Shown here in pieces: positions 11,850 to 20,101 of a stretch of DNA of 30,067 nucleotides; the first letter of the stretch is position 1, and each line of letters opens with the position of its first letter. This stretch comes from a virus. The stretch spans positions 1-30,067 of IMG/VR virus record IMGVR_UViG_3300025598_000119; one strand, written 5' to 3'. A program made the position numbers and the translations under genes. The notes beneath the pieces are model-generated. The model ran no database searches. It was not told the DNA's origin and saw only the letters and a program-made list of their open reading frames with translations.

Positions 11850-13634
11850 TTATCCTTCGCAAGCAATACAATCGTTACCTTGAGCTATCTGTGTCATATC
11901 AAGCTCTTTAATAACTTCTCTTTCTACTTTTTTGGCAACCTTATCTGCTTTGCCAATTTTTTCTGAACGGCAATAATATAAAGTTTTCAATCCTTTTTTC
12001 CACGCCATAAAATGAATGGCATGAATGTATTTGATATGTGCATCTGGCCTAAAAAATAGGTTTAATGATTGTGCTTGGTCAATGTATGCTTGACGGTCCG
12101 CAGCCAAGTCGATAACCCATCTCTGATCGATTTCCATAGAGGTTTTAAATACGTCTCGTTCAGCGTCAGATAGTATATCGAGATGCTGGCAAGAACCATC
12201 ATTAGCAATAATACTAGACCAAATGTCATTGTAGTCTTGTTCATCTTTTGCTTTCTCTTTAATAATTTTATCTAACCAACGATTCTTGTTTAAGAAAGAA
12301 CCCGAAAGAGTATCCTGCCGATAAGCGTTGGCACGATAAGGTTCAATAGAAGGAGAAGTATTCCCCATGATAATGGAAGAAGAAGCATTGGGAGCAATAG
12401 CCATAACATGACTAAACCTACGGCCAGTACCAGTCGCATCAGGAGCTTCACCTCTTTCGGTACCCAATTCGATATTTGCAGCATCTAAACCTTTCTTAAT
12501 ATGACTAAAGATTTTATTATTTGCAACTTTTGCCATTACACCTTCAAAAGCAATTCCGTTGCGTTGTAAGTAAGCATGAAAACCAAGAGCACCAATACCA
12601 ATGCTTCGTTCACGTTGAGCGGAGTACTTTGCTCTTGCAATAGCGTCAGGAGCATTTTCAATAAAGTATTGGAGTACATTATCAAGCATTTCTGCTACAT
12701 CTTTAAGAAACTGTTTATTATTTTTCCACTCATCATAAGTTTCTAGATTTAAACTTGATAAACAACATACTGCTGTTCTTTCTTCGTTTGTAGGTAAAAT
12801 AATTTCAGAACACAAATTTGATTGATGTACTTTTAGACCTTTATCTTTTAACCATTTTGGTAATTGGCGATTGCTCGTATCAATATAATGAATGTATGGT
12901 TCACCTGTATGCATACGCAATTCTAAAATTTGTTGCCATAGGTGTCTTGCTGATACCACTTCACGAATTTCGCCTGAATGTGGGTCTTTTAGTTCCCAAT
13001 CATCTTTAGCTTCAGGATCCAACATGCAATTTTCAATGAGTTGCATGAAGTCATCCGTAATATTGATACCATGGTGTAGATTCAGGCAACGCACATTTGG
13101 ATCGCCTGTTGGCTTTCTCATCTCAAGGAAGGGAATAATATCAGGATGAGATATATCAAGATAAGCAGCGTAACTGCCCCTACGGGTACGACCTTGACGA
13201 TAAGCCAAGCTAGAGGCATCATAGATTTTGAGATGCGGCATAACGCCAGTCGATTTATCGTCTGCCGAACGAATACCAAAACCAATGCCAACACCGCCAC
13301 CAAGCATACTAAGCCAATTAGTTTCTGAAAGATTATCAACTAAGCCCTCCGCAGTATCTTCAATATAATTAAGGAAACATGATATAGGCATGCCACGCTT
13401 ACTACGACCAAAACTGAGAATGGGAGTAGAATAAGATAACCAATGCTTGCTACTGTAGTCATATAATCTTTGTGCATGTTCTAAATTACTTCCAAATGAT
13501 TTTGATACAAAGGCAAATCTGTGTTGTGGCGATGTTTCATCTTCTTTCATGTACGATTCTTGTAATCGTTTTATTCCTAGTTCGTCAAAAAGTTTATCTC
13601 GTTGTAAATCAATAGTTAATCCTAGATATTGCAT
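11850..13634 (-). CDS. nrdA: Ribonucleotide reductase large subunit (class I, no ATP-cone)
   Basis: A 594-residue catalytic subunit that reduces ribonucleoside diphosphates. Seen: GMPISCFLNYIED (catalytic Cys), GGGVGIGFGIRS, SNLCSEIILPT (N-x-C-x-E active site), LKTLYYCRSEK (Tyr-Tyr radical relay), and the C-terminal CIACEG with its redox Cys pair. It lacks the N-terminal ATP-cone of about 90 residues found in T4 and E. coli NrdA (about 750 residues), so it probably lacks dATP feedback inhibition (inferred). Start: ATG at 13634, with AAGGTG at the right spacing; a GTG two codons upstream overlaps that site. Confidence 0.93.
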   Translation of the reverse strand: MQYLGLTIDLQRDKLFDELGIKRLQESYMKEDETSPQHRFAFVSKSFGSNLEHAQRLYDYSSKHWLSYSTPILSFGRSKRGMPISCFLNYIEDTAEGLVDNLSETNWLSMLGGGVGIGFGIRSADDKSTGVMPHLKIYDASSLAYRQGRTRRGSYAAYLDISHPDIIPFLEMRKPTGDPNVRCLNLHHGINITDDFMQLIENCMLDPEAKDDWELKDPHSGEIREVVSARHLWQQILELRMHTGEPYIHYIDTSNRQLPKWLKDKGLKVHQSNLCSEIILPTNEERTAVCCLSSLNLETYDEWKNNKQFLKDVAEMLDNVLQYFIENAPDAIARAKYSAQRERSIGIGALGFHAYLQRNGIAFEGVMAKVANNKIFSHIKKGLDAANIELGTERGEAPDATGTGRRFSHVMAIAPNASSSIIMGNTSPSIEPYRANAYRQDTLSGSFLNKNRWLDKIIKEKAKDEQDYNDIWSSIIANDGSCQHLDILSDAERDVFKTSMEIDQRWVIDLAADRQAYIDQAQSLNLFFRPDAHIKYIHAIHFMAWKKGLKTLYYCRSEKIGKADKVAKKVEREVIKELDMTQIAQGNDCIACEG

Positions 13635-13682
13635 ATTCACCTTGTTATTGTTATTGTTGTTTAAAAAATATAATATAAAATG

Positions 13683-14693
13683 CTAAACTTTTTTCCAGTT
13701 CACAAACTCCATTTTTGCTCTTAAATTTACAGCTGTATGTTTATCTATAATGTCTTGAATTTCGTCAGGTGAGAACCCATTCAATATCATATCATTAACA
13801 TCTTTTTCTTCAATAAATTCTGGCCAAATAACCACATTAAAATGATTGTCTATGGCGTGTTCCATCTTCTTTACAATCTCTTTGTTACGAGGCTCATTGT
13901 CGAACACTAACACCACCTTGGTCTTGTCCAATAAATCTGTAATTGATTCCAAATTAGAGTCTGCTGTTGCTACTGCATTCTCTATAAACATTGAATCAAT
14001 TGGACCTTCAAATACATATACTAATTTATCCTCGTCTATCCGATCAAGTCCAAATACTTTTTTGTTATCATCATGTAATTTTAATGTGATATACCGGAGT
14101 TTCGATTCCCCCAACGAGCGGCCTTGGATAGCCACGAGGTTCTTCTCTTTGTCATAGAACGGTATGACGAGCCGTTTATCGTCCTTATGAAGTCCTTCTT
14201 TTGCAATCCCCAAATCTTCAACGAATTTACTAAAATCTTCCGCATAGTATAATTGCGATGAAAAGGCCTCTGGAATCCGTCTTTGCTGAACATAGACCTT
14301 AGCAAAATGCGCTTCTGGTAAAGAGTCGATTGTTGGAAGCTCAAGTGATTTTTTGAAGATAGGCTTTTCCGTTTTAAATTCTTCAAACTCCGGCTTTGGA
14401 TAGTTCCCATTATTTGTTCCATTCTTATATCGTTCAAGTTGATATTCCTGTGAAAGATTAGGATCAACTTGTTTTAAAAAATTATAAAAAGTGGTGGATG
14501 CGCCACAATTATGGCACATATAAAAATAATCATTCTTCTTACGAAAAATGTAACCACGAGATTTAACTTTATTTTTTTGTGAGTCGCCACAAAGCGGGCA
14601 TCTGAAATTATAAAGGTCATCTTTCTTTTTAGAAAACCTTTGTAATTTAGGCGCAACTTGTAACAGGAAAGTCCTGTCAATAAAAACACTCAT
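13683..14693 (-). CDS. DNA primase (DnaG/T4 gp61-like)
   Basis: A 336-residue primase that makes RNA primers at the replication fork with the helicase. The N-terminal zinc-binding domain has CPLC (Cys32, Cys35) and CHNC (Cys60, Cys63). The TOPRIM domain has VYVFEGPIDSMFIENAVA at about residues 215-235, with the conserved Glu, then VVLVFDNE with the metal-binding Asp. Length matches T4 gp61 (342 residues). The ribosome binding site is poor (A+T-rich only). It lies upstream of nrdA with a 48-base gap. Confidence 0.88.
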   Translation of the reverse strand: MSVFIDRTFLLQVAPKLQRFSKKKDDLYNFRCPLCGDSQKNKVKSRGYIFRKKNDYFYMCHNCGASTTFYNFLKQVDPNLSQEYQLERYKNGTNNGNYPKPEFEEFKTEKPIFKKSLELPTIDSLPEAHFAKVYVQQRRIPEAFSSQLYYAEDFSKFVEDLGIAKEGLHKDDKRLVIPFYDKEKNLVAIQGRSLGESKLRYITLKLHDDNKKVFGLDRIDEDKLVYVFEGPIDSMFIENAVATADSNLESITDLLDKTKVVLVFDNEPRNKEIVKKMEHAIDNHFNVVIWPEFIEEKDVNDMILNGFSPDEIQDIIDKHTAVNLRAKMEFVNWKKV

Positions 14694-14714
14694 AATATAC
14701 TATTCAAATTTAAA

Positions 14715-15137
14715 TTAATGTAACGATTTCAGTATTGTATCAACGTTTGTGTGTGAAATCAACCAAGACGCAACAATTATACCACCGGCAATCATCCACT
14801 TCCATTGATTAAGTTTTTCAAATTGAAGTTTGGAATTCTCACTATGTTTTGTCATTGAATCTTTCAATTCTTTAATTTCACCCATAATACATTTCTCAGA
14901 ATCTTGTACCTTTTCCAAAACGGTATCAATTCTTTCATGTAACTCGGATATGTCCTCATCCTTTTCTTTTCGGTTGTTATTCATATCCTCGTATACTTTC
15001 GAAATGTGACGGTCGTGCTGTTCTACCAGCTTTTCTATAACCGTATCTAGTTTACTACAAATTGCAGATAAAGTCAATACTTGAGTTTTTAACACTCCGA
15101 CATCGACTTTAATTTCTGAAATTTCGTTTTCAGCCAT
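14715..15137 (-). CDS. Coiled-coil protein with a C-terminal membrane helix (holin-like candidate)
   Basis: A 140-residue protein, start MAENEISEIKVDVG at 15137, one base after the stop of the upstream gene. Residues about 5-110 are a long coiled coil. Near the C terminus WMIAGGIIVASWLIS (about residues 115-130) is a single membrane helix. This layout is like XhlA-type phage proteins, which help holins, but holins are too diverse to call. It follows the endolysin and spanin block, which fits a role in lysis or membrane remodelling. Confidence 0.6.
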   Translation of the reverse strand: MAENEISEIKVDVGVLKTQVLTLSAICSKLDTVIEKLVEQHDRHISKVYEDMNNNRKEKDEDISELHERIDTVLEKVQDSEKCIMGEIKELKDSMTKHSENSKLQFEKLNQWKWMIAGGIIVASWLISHTNVDTILKSLH

Positions 15138-15138
15138 T

Positions 15139-15321
15139 TCACTTCTTTTTTGCTGGTGCTGGTGCAACAGGTGCCACTTCTAACTTCTTGTGTACCTTGA
15201 TGGTTTTGCAAACATCTTTACCAGTCTTTTCATTTTTAACACAAGCCTTCTCCATAATGCCTTCAGCAAATACAGAAGAAGTGATCAATGTTGCCAAGAT
15301 TACTAATAGTGATTTTTTCAT
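15139..15321 (-). CDS. Small secreted protein with signal peptide
   Basis: A 60-residue protein. Residues 1-19 (MKKSLLVILATLITSSVFA) are a clear Sec signal peptide with AxA-type cleavage before Glu20. The mature part has two Cys (ACVKN, VCKTIKVHKK) that may form a disulfide, and a Pro/Ala/Lys-rich tail. GGAG precedes the ATG, and it follows the upstream gene directly. Proteins of the type D-V-C-K-T-I-K-V-H-K-K are, from memory, found in betaproteobacteria, which may hint at host origin. Periplasmic role unknown. Confidence 0.65.
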   Translation of the reverse strand: MKKSLLVILATLITSSVFAEGIMEKACVKNEKTGKDVCKTIKVHKKLEVAPVAPAPAKKK

Positions 15322-15870
15322 TTATAACTCCGGTTGTGGTGGTTGAATTGGCATTGGTTTGCCGGTTGAACTCATTACGATGCCTGGAACAAAAGGTGGC
15401 ATAGGTGCAGATTGTGGTGCAAATGCTTGAGGCATATTTAATGGCACATTACCAAAATTACCCATTGGAGGCATCGATGGTCCACCAAAAGGTGATGGTG
15501 AAGGCATTGGTAAACCAAAAGAACCTGGCGTCATTGGTGATGGACCAGTTGGTCTTGTTGCGGCCTGTAATGCTGCCATTTTTGCATCTTTATCATTACC
15601 AGCCAGCATAATGCCAGATAATGTACCTGTCAAAAATGTGGCAATAGGAACAATTAGTTCAAAGAATTTCTGGTCGATTGGAGAAATAGCATTAAGTGGT
15701 TGAGTTACAAAAATCAACGAATATAATACCACAAATACAATACCAGTTAAAGTTAAAGAAAGGCAAACACCAATGAAGAATTTCAGACGAGCCATTAATT
15801 GTTCTTCTGTATACATGATATGTTGTGTAGTTTCTTCTTTAGTTGAGGTGAAGGTATCTAAAAAACTCAT
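15322..15870 (-). CDS. Two-TM membrane protein with Pro-rich tail (holin candidate)
   Basis: A 182-residue protein. Two hydrophobic segments (about residues 31-54, FFIGVCLSLTLTGIVFVVLY, and 70-89, IVPIATFLTGTLSGIML) follow a charged N terminus. The second half (about 100-182) is Pro/Met/Gly/Ser-rich and probably disordered. Size, two membrane helices and position beside the endolysin make it the best holin candidate here, but the long Pro-rich tail is unusual for a holin. ATGA overlap with the gene before it. Confidence 0.55.
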   Translation of the reverse strand: MSFLDTFTSTKEETTQHIMYTEEQLMARLKFFIGVCLSLTLTGIVFVVLYSLIFVTQPLNAISPIDQKFFELIVPIATFLTGTLSGIMLAGNDKDAKMAALQAATRPTGPSPMTPGSFGLPMPSPSPFGGPSMPPMGNFGNVPLNMPQAFAPQSAPMPPFVPGIVMSSTGKPMPIQPPQPEL

Positions 15871-16133
15871 TTACAATTTACTCCTGTTGGTACTGGTGCT
15901 GACATTACTGGTGCGGGAGCGCTAGTATTTTGTCCTGTTCTCGGATCGTGTCCTTTGAAGATTAATTCTGGACAAGTTCTTGTTACATCACAAAGAGGTA
16001 ACTTGCAAATATCTTTTTCCCAATTTGCTGGATCTTGGCAAGGATAACGAAATCTATCGCCACTACAAAAAGCTAGAGCCAATGGCATTAATACTAAAAC
16101 GGCCATATACTTGACTAATTTGTGGTCGTGCAT
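15867..16133 (-). CDS. Small exported or membrane-anchored Cys-rich protein
   Basis: An 88-residue protein, start MHDHKLVKYMAVLVLMPLAL at 16133, two bases after the endolysin stop. Residues about 8-24 are hydrophobic with a following Cys (LALAFCSGDRF), like a signal or lipoprotein sequence, although Phe at -1 is not the usual lipobox. The mature part has RYPCQDP, ICKLPLC, RTC and a final Cys. The SGDRFRYPCQDPANW stretch is, from memory, typical of conserved small proteins in T4-like marine phages. Function unknown. Confidence 0.65.
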   Translation of the reverse strand: MHDHKLVKYMAVLVLMPLALAFCSGDRFRYPCQDPANWEKDICKLPLCDVTRTCPELIFKGHDPRTGQNTSAPAPVMSAPVPTGVNCK

Positions 16134-16134
16134 C

Positions 16135-16761
16135 TTAGGCTCCAAGGATTTGCATAGCTCGTTTATAATGAGCAATTCGGTCATCCAAACCAAATGTACC
16201 ACCATTAATTCGTCTGGTCATACCTTCAAAATCTCCAGAATCAGCAAAAGCATTTAAATTATTATTTTCCCAAAACCAACATGCTGACTGTGCGGCACCT
16301 TCAAAAGTTTGCAAATATTCAGATGCATCGTCTGGAGAAATACTAATAGATGCAGCAAACCAAGAATAGTTATCTCTACCTGTCAATTGAATCAGTCCAC
16401 GACCACAGAAACGAAAACCATCGCCAGACGCTTCATCTCCATTACCCATACGATTGGCATAGATTCTATTAGCAATAGCTTCTTGTTTATTTGGCTTAGA
16501 ACAATATTCAGTAGCTTCTGCTATTCCACCAGGAAAATGACTTCCAAACAATTTTATCAATGTTGCAGGACGATAATTCAAATTTTCTTTTAAAGCAGTA
16601 AACTCAGCAGATTCGTGTGCACATTGAGCCAAAAAAGATGCAATACGTTGTGGTGTATTGATATCGTAATCAGGAAGTAATTGTGACAAAGCACCATACC
16701 AATGATCAACATATGGGTTCTTTGGTAGAAATTGTTTAAGTTGGTCTAATGTTAATTCCAT
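16135..16761 (-). CDS. Endolysin, glycoside hydrolase family 19 (chitinase/muramidase-like)
   Basis: A 208-residue lysozyme-like enzyme that cuts the glycan strands of peptidoglycan. AHESAEFTALKENLNY holds the predicted catalytic Glu50 with Glu59; GRGLIQLTGRDNY is the family signature; AACWFWENN-type and NGGTFGLDDR motifs complete the GH19 fold. It has no signal peptide, so a holin must release it. AAGAGAT precedes the ATG. Genes for spanins and membrane proteins on both sides make this the lysis cassette. Confidence 0.9.
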   Translation of the reverse strand: MELTLDQLKQFLPKNPYVDHWYGALSQLLPDYDINTPQRIASFLAQCAHESAEFTALKENLNYRPATLIKLFGSHFPGGIAEATEYCSKPNKQEAIANRIYANRMGNGDEASGDGFRFCGRGLIQLTGRDNYSWFAASISISPDDASEYLQTFEGAAQSACWFWENNNLNAFADSGDFEGMTRRINGGTFGLDDRIAHYKRAMQILGA

Positions 16762-16770
16762 GTTTATCTC

Positions 16771-16980
16771 TTAATATACAGCTGATGCAACTTGTATGAC
16801 ATTTAAAATAAAAGCACGATATTGTTGATCCATTGCAAAATCATTTGCATCATCTGCAATTTGACTAACAACTTTTAAATCTTCACACAATTCTTTAAAT
16901 TCGGAAGCCGATAATTGACCTGCTTGGTATTGTTGTTGTATATCTTGTGCTTGTTGTGCTAAATTTACTAGTGCGCTCAT
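16771..16980 (-). CDS. Small helical protein, 69 residues
   Basis: A 69-residue, mostly helical protein (start MSALVNLAQQAQDIQQQYQA) containing LSASEFKELCEDL. No signal peptide and no membrane helix, so it is probably cytoplasmic or a structural adaptor. Its ATG overlaps the stop of the lipoprotein gene by ATGA. Small proteins with this Gln-rich helix occur next to endolysins in T4-like marine phages (remembered). Role unknown. Confidence 0.65.
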   Translation of the reverse strand: MSALVNLAQQAQDIQQQYQAGQLSASEFKELCEDLKVVSQIADDANDFAMDQQYRAFILNVIQVASAVY

Positions 16981-17351
16981 CTTGGTTTGCTCCCCACAAC
17001 TTGTTGTATTTGTTCTGCCGATTTTGCTATGATATTTAGTTTAATTTTGCAATAAGCAGGGCTAAAAGATTCTTTCTTATGTAATTCATCTACTAATGTA
17101 TAGAGTTTATTACTCAAGTCAATTGTTGCTTTATTTTGTGGCAAATATTGTGAAAAATTCTTAAATTCTGTAACATTGACATACAAAGATTCAATGCTGG
17201 TAGCTGATTGAATTGGATTATCACAATTAGTTAATTCTGCCGTTGTTCGAACTTTAGTCACTAAAAGATATTCATTAGTATCATAAGGACCAATTAACAA
17301 AGAGCATCCGGAAAGAAATATAATAGCACAACTAATAATTAGTTTTTTCAT
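16977..17351 (-). CDS. Putative lipoprotein, 124 residues
   Basis: A 124-residue protein with a lipoprotein signal: MKKLIISCAIIFLSGCSLLI, lipobox L-S-G-C with Cys16 as the lipid-anchored residue. The mature part is helical with a Cys pair (NCDNP and YCKIK). It starts with an ATGA overlap on the o-spanin gene. It may be an outer-membrane lipoprotein for lysis or superinfection exclusion; no family assigned. Confidence 0.7.
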   Translation of the reverse strand: MKKLIISCAIIFLSGCSLLIGPYDTNEYLLVTKVRTTAELTNCDNPIQSATSIESLYVNVTEFKNFSQYLPQNKATIDLSNKLYTLVDELHKKESFSPAYCKIKLNIIAKSAEQIQQVVGSKPR

Positions 17352-17647
17352 TTTACACTTTCATAGATTTGTTTTTGTGTATTGTACCAATCTTGCCAAG
17401 CTTCATACTTCTCTTTTAATTGGTAATACTTGCCAAAGTTTTCATTGGCATTTTGAATCAAGTCCGCAAGACTTTTCTTGTCTGCGGCCAAAGGATCTAA
17501 ATTTGTAGCTGGTTCAGTTAAACTACTTGGTGCTTCCGGCCACGCCATTTTGACTGGCACGGTTGTAGAGCATCCAAGCTGTATCAGACAACTTACACTC
17601 AGCATTAATACTATTGCGATTCGCTTCAATACCTTTGGCATTAACAT
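17348..17647 (-). CDS. Outer-membrane spanin (Rz1-like lipoprotein)
   Basis: A 99-residue protein with a signal-like N terminus and a lipoprotein cysteine (CLIQLGCSTT, the Cys following Gly is the likely anchor; Gln at -3 is atypical), then a Pro-containing linker and a helix. About 125 bases of its start overlap the C-terminal coding of the i-spanin in another frame, the classic Rz/Rz1 layout. O-spanins pair with i-spanins across the periplasm to fuse the membranes at lysis. The start could be either of the first two Met. Confidence 0.72.
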   Translation of the reverse strand: MLMPKVLKRIAIVLMLSVSCLIQLGCSTTVPVKMAWPEAPSSLTEPATNLDPLAADKKSLADLIQNANENFGKYYQLKEKYEAWQDWYNTQKQIYESVK

Positions 17648-17978
17648 TTACATTATCCTTAATATTCTTAACTTTCTCAGCCACTTTTTGTTCAATATTT
17701 GTATTAGCTTCTTTTGATTGTTGTTCCGCCACTTTAACTTTTGCTTGTAAATCAGCAATCTTAGCACGATACATCATTTCAACATCAAGTCCACCTTCAA
17801 ACCAAATACCACCAATTAGTATTAAAACGCCAATTTGTTTGGCAATAGCTGCATAAGAATTAACAAAAGGAACATATTTAAGTAAAGCTCCACCAAAAGT
17901 CAAAAACAAACCAACAATTACTACACCATGGATGAACCATGTCAATAACCAATCAGGAAGAAAAGATAAAAACCACAT
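17523..17978 (-). CDS. Inner-membrane spanin (Rz-like)
   Basis: A 151-residue protein. Two hydrophobic segments at about residues 8-32 (WLLTWFIHGVVIVGLFLTFG) and 43-62, then a charged coiled-coil domain (IADLQAKVKVAEQQSKEANT) as in i-spanins. Known Rz has one membrane segment, so the second is unusual. The overlap with the downstream lipoprotein gene (17523-17647) is the strongest support. The ATG overlaps the stop of the small CWTGY protein by one base. Confidence 0.72.
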   Translation of the reverse strand: MWFLSFLPDWLLTWFIHGVVIVGLFLTFGGALLKYVPFVNSYAAIAKQIGVLILIGGIWFEGGLDVEMMYRAKIADLQAKVKVAEQQSKEANTNIEQKVAEKVKNIKDNVNVNAKGIEANRNSINAECKLSDTAWMLYNRASQNGVAGSTK

Positions 17979-18250
17979 CAGATTTTAGGTGGCTTTCTAT
18001 GAGCCATTCCCATCATAACTGGATTATGAGTGTTCTTCTTTCTTTTTCTCAAATCGACACCAGGTTCACCACCTTTACCACCAGAACCAGCGATTGCACC
18101 ACCGCCAACCACATTAGTTGGACCGGCTGACATTGCGCCACCACCCATACCATCTTCTTTTACACAAGAGCCTTTTGAAAATGCTTTTGTTCCAGGAACT
18201 CTTTTATATCCGGTCCAGCACTTCTCTCTTAATTCTTTAAAAGTTTTCAT
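17978..18250 (-). CDS. Small Gly-rich phage protein with CWTGY motif
   Basis: A 90-residue protein starting MKTFKELREKCWTGYKRVPG; the start at 18250 overlaps the upstream stop by one base, while a GTG four codons earlier would intrude further. CWTGY and GSCVKED (residues about 11-33) recur in the next gene upstream (18250-18990). The middle is Gly/Ala/Ser-rich, the end basic (RKRKKNTH). The N terminus resembles a capsid targeting sequence but is one residue out of register. Unknown virion-associated role. Confidence 0.65.
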   Translation of the reverse strand: MKTFKELREKCWTGYKRVPGTKAFSKGSCVKEDGMGGGAMSAGPTNVVGGGAIAGSGGKGGEPGVDLRKRKKNTHNPVMMGMAHRKPPKI

Positions 18251-18990
18251 TAGCAATTCCACTTTCTTAAAGCCTTGTTGATGCGGGAATCTGGATCACG
18301 AGCAGTTTTAGTAGAAGTCAAACGTCTTTTCATACCACTCATACGAGCACAGAATGATTTACGGCGCTTAGCTGCTTTACTACCTTTTTTCAACTTCGAT
18401 GGCTTTGTTGTAACAGCCATTGATAATTTAGAACCAGGATGCTCTCTACGATAAGAAGCAATACCTTTACGATTTAAACCACCTTTTGGATCTTTACCTG
18501 CTTTACGTTGCCATGCGGCAGTTTCGTACAATTCTTCAAATTCTTCATCTGATAAGTTTTCCCAAACAAGTTCAGGATCCAATTCGTATTCTATTGCAGC
18601 TTCACCAATTAGTTCTTCAAATATACCAAACATTTCTTCAGTTTCTTCATCTAAATCATGAGTACCACAGGTATAGTCATATGCAGTTGAAACATAATCT
18701 TGTGCTAAAGTAATTTTAGATTTAACCCACTCAGGCAAATCATCATCATCAGTAAGTTCATCGTGCATCTTTTGTGCATTGTGAATAATGATGCGCAATT
18801 TGTCTTTAATCATTTCACCAACATCATCATCTTTGGCTTCTTGAATTTGAGTTTCTTCTGGTACACAATTAGGAACGGTACGACCATTCTTTTTCTTTGT
18901 GCCGACAGCAGTATAACCAGTCCAACATGCTTTCTTTAAATCGCCTGTTGGCTTTTTAACTTCTTCTAAAAAATGTTTGAATGTTTTCAT
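18250..18990 (-). CDS. Putative capsid-associated protein with CTS-like N terminus
   Basis: A 246-residue protein. The first ten residues, MKTFKHFLEE, match the T4 capsid targeting pattern MKTYQEFIAE with L-E-E at the T4 gp21-type cleavage site (L/I-x-E). Then comes KKACWTGYTAVGTKKKNG with VPNCVPEE, a motif shared with the next protein, an acidic middle (about residues 60-150) and a very basic C-terminal part (KLKKGSKAAKRRKSFCARMS, about 197-216) of a type that could bind DNA. The N-terminal residues are seen; packaging is inferred. Confidence 0.65.
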   Translation of the reverse strand: MKTFKHFLEEVKKPTGDLKKACWTGYTAVGTKKKNGRTVPNCVPEETQIQEAKDDDVGEMIKDKLRIIIHNAQKMHDELTDDDDLPEWVKSKITLAQDYVSTAYDYTCGTHDLDEETEEMFGIFEELIGEAAIEYELDPELVWENLSDEEFEELYETAAWQRKAGKDPKGGLNRKGIASYRREHPGSKLSMAVTTKPSKLKKGSKAAKRRKSFCARMSGMKRRLTSTKTARDPDSRINKALRKWNC

Positions 18991-19373
18991 ATTTGTCTCA
19001 ATATCTCTGCGATATTCATGTCTACGGGAATATCATCCGTAATAATTGTTTTACCTTTAATACCTTTGACTATTTTTGGTAGTATATTTAAATACAACAA
19101 AAATGTCTTTAAAATGTCATAATCTCTTTCGTCAATTCTATAAAATAATATTCTTGCGGTCACTTCTGGACCAAAAACATTATTTAATAGAATGATATGA
19201 TTCAATATCAATCGTTCTTTTACTACTTTAGTGACCTTGTATCTGCGAAATAGACGCTTTAGATATTTGGTCCTTTTAATATCTCCTTCAAATTCAGACA
19301 TTACGCAATGTGGTGAAGTATAGCACTTCATTGCATATATCATAAAATTATCTTCATTCAAATCATCAAACAT
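18987..19373 (-). CDS. Conserved T4-like phage protein of unknown function
   Basis: A 128-residue helical protein starting MFDDLNEDNFMIYAMKCYTS. Later segments are EFEGDIKRTKYLKRLFRRYK (basic) and LNHIILLNNVFGPEVTARIL. The pattern of an N-terminal NEDNFxxYAxKxY and a KRxKYxKRL stretch occurs, from memory, in T4-like cyanophages. It lies between structural genes and is probably transcribed on from the region upstream. It has no clear ribosome binding site. Function unknown. Confidence 0.65.
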   Translation of the reverse strand: MFDDLNEDNFMIYAMKCYTSPHCVMSEFEGDIKRTKYLKRLFRRYKVTKVVKERLILNHIILLNNVFGPEVTARILFYRIDERDYDILKTFLLYLNILPKIVKGIKGKTIITDDIPVDMNIAEILRQI

Positions 19374-19395
19374 TATTATTATTCTTTTTACATGA

Positions 19396-19428
19396 TGAAA
19401 AACGGAGACAGCCTAAACCATCTCCGTT
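19396..19428 (-). terminator. Intrinsic terminator after the structural protein gene
   Basis: AACGGAGA (19401-19408) and TCTCCGTT (19421-19428) form a perfect 8-bp stem with a 12-base loop. On the minus strand the stem runs into TTTTTC. It lies 9 bases beyond the stop of the 209-residue gene. Confidence 0.8.
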
Positions 19429-19437
19429 ATTTTGACA

Positions 19438-20067
19438 TTAAACGCCAGTAAAGTAAGTCAAAGAATTACTTGTATTACCGGACAATGTGTTAGCTGCAGT
19501 TGGATTAGCAAGAGCAACCAAAACTTCATTTTGAACACGACCAGCACGACCGCCAGTAAATGTTCTTGTACGAACCCAACCGGCATGTGGAACAGAACCT
19601 AGATTAAACTGGTTTGTACCATTGGCTACACCAGCATATACTGCATTAGCCAAACGAGTTGGAGTCACCAATACGGTATCGTTGTTATAAGTCGTATCAC
19701 CTGGTTTATTTGTGTTGTAAGAAATGGCGGTATCAAATGTAACAGTAGCTCCAGCAGGAGTAGTATTGAATGAAGCATTAGTCAATACAACATTGTTACC
19801 ACTAACGGAAGCAACTTGTGTGTTAGAAGCAAAGAATCCTGGATATCCGTTACCGGCTGTACCGGAAACAAAATAAACGGATTGACCTGCTACAATACCC
19901 AAGTTAGCAGCGCTGTTTGGTCCACCATCATAAACTGTTAAAGTAACAACGGTATTACCAATAGCAGTGGTATTGGCAGTAGTTGCGGTTACGGTTTGTC
20001 TTACTTCACGCTCACGATCCCATTTAGGTTTCTGATTGTGATTATCTGTATTTCCCCATGTTGGCAT
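19438..20067 (-). CDS. Beta-rich virion structural protein (late gene)
   Basis: A 209-residue protein starting MPTWGNTDNHNQKPKWDRER. It is rich in Thr, Val, Asn and Gly with repeated strand-turn patterns, and ends with GTNQFNLG, HAGWVRTRTFTGGRAGRVQN. The composition is like a decoration or tail-type structural protein; the same N terminus recurs in T4-like marine phages from memory. A strong AAGGAG ribosome binding site, a late octamer just upstream and a terminator just downstream make it a monocistronic, probably highly expressed late unit. Exact place in the virion unknown. Confidence 0.72.
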   Translation of the reverse strand: MPTWGNTDNHNQKPKWDREREVRQTVTATTANTTAIGNTVVTLTVYDGGPNSAANLGIVAGQSVYFVSGTAGNGYPGFFASNTQVASVSGNNVVLTNASFNTTPAGATVTFDTAISYNTNKPGDTTYNNDTVLVTPTRLANAVYAGVANGTNQFNLGSVPHAGWVRTRTFTGGRAGRVQNEVLVALANPTAANTLSGNTSNSLTYFTGV

Positions 20068-20101
20068 TATTTTCTCCTTGATGAGCCTTTGGTTATAGTA
20101 C

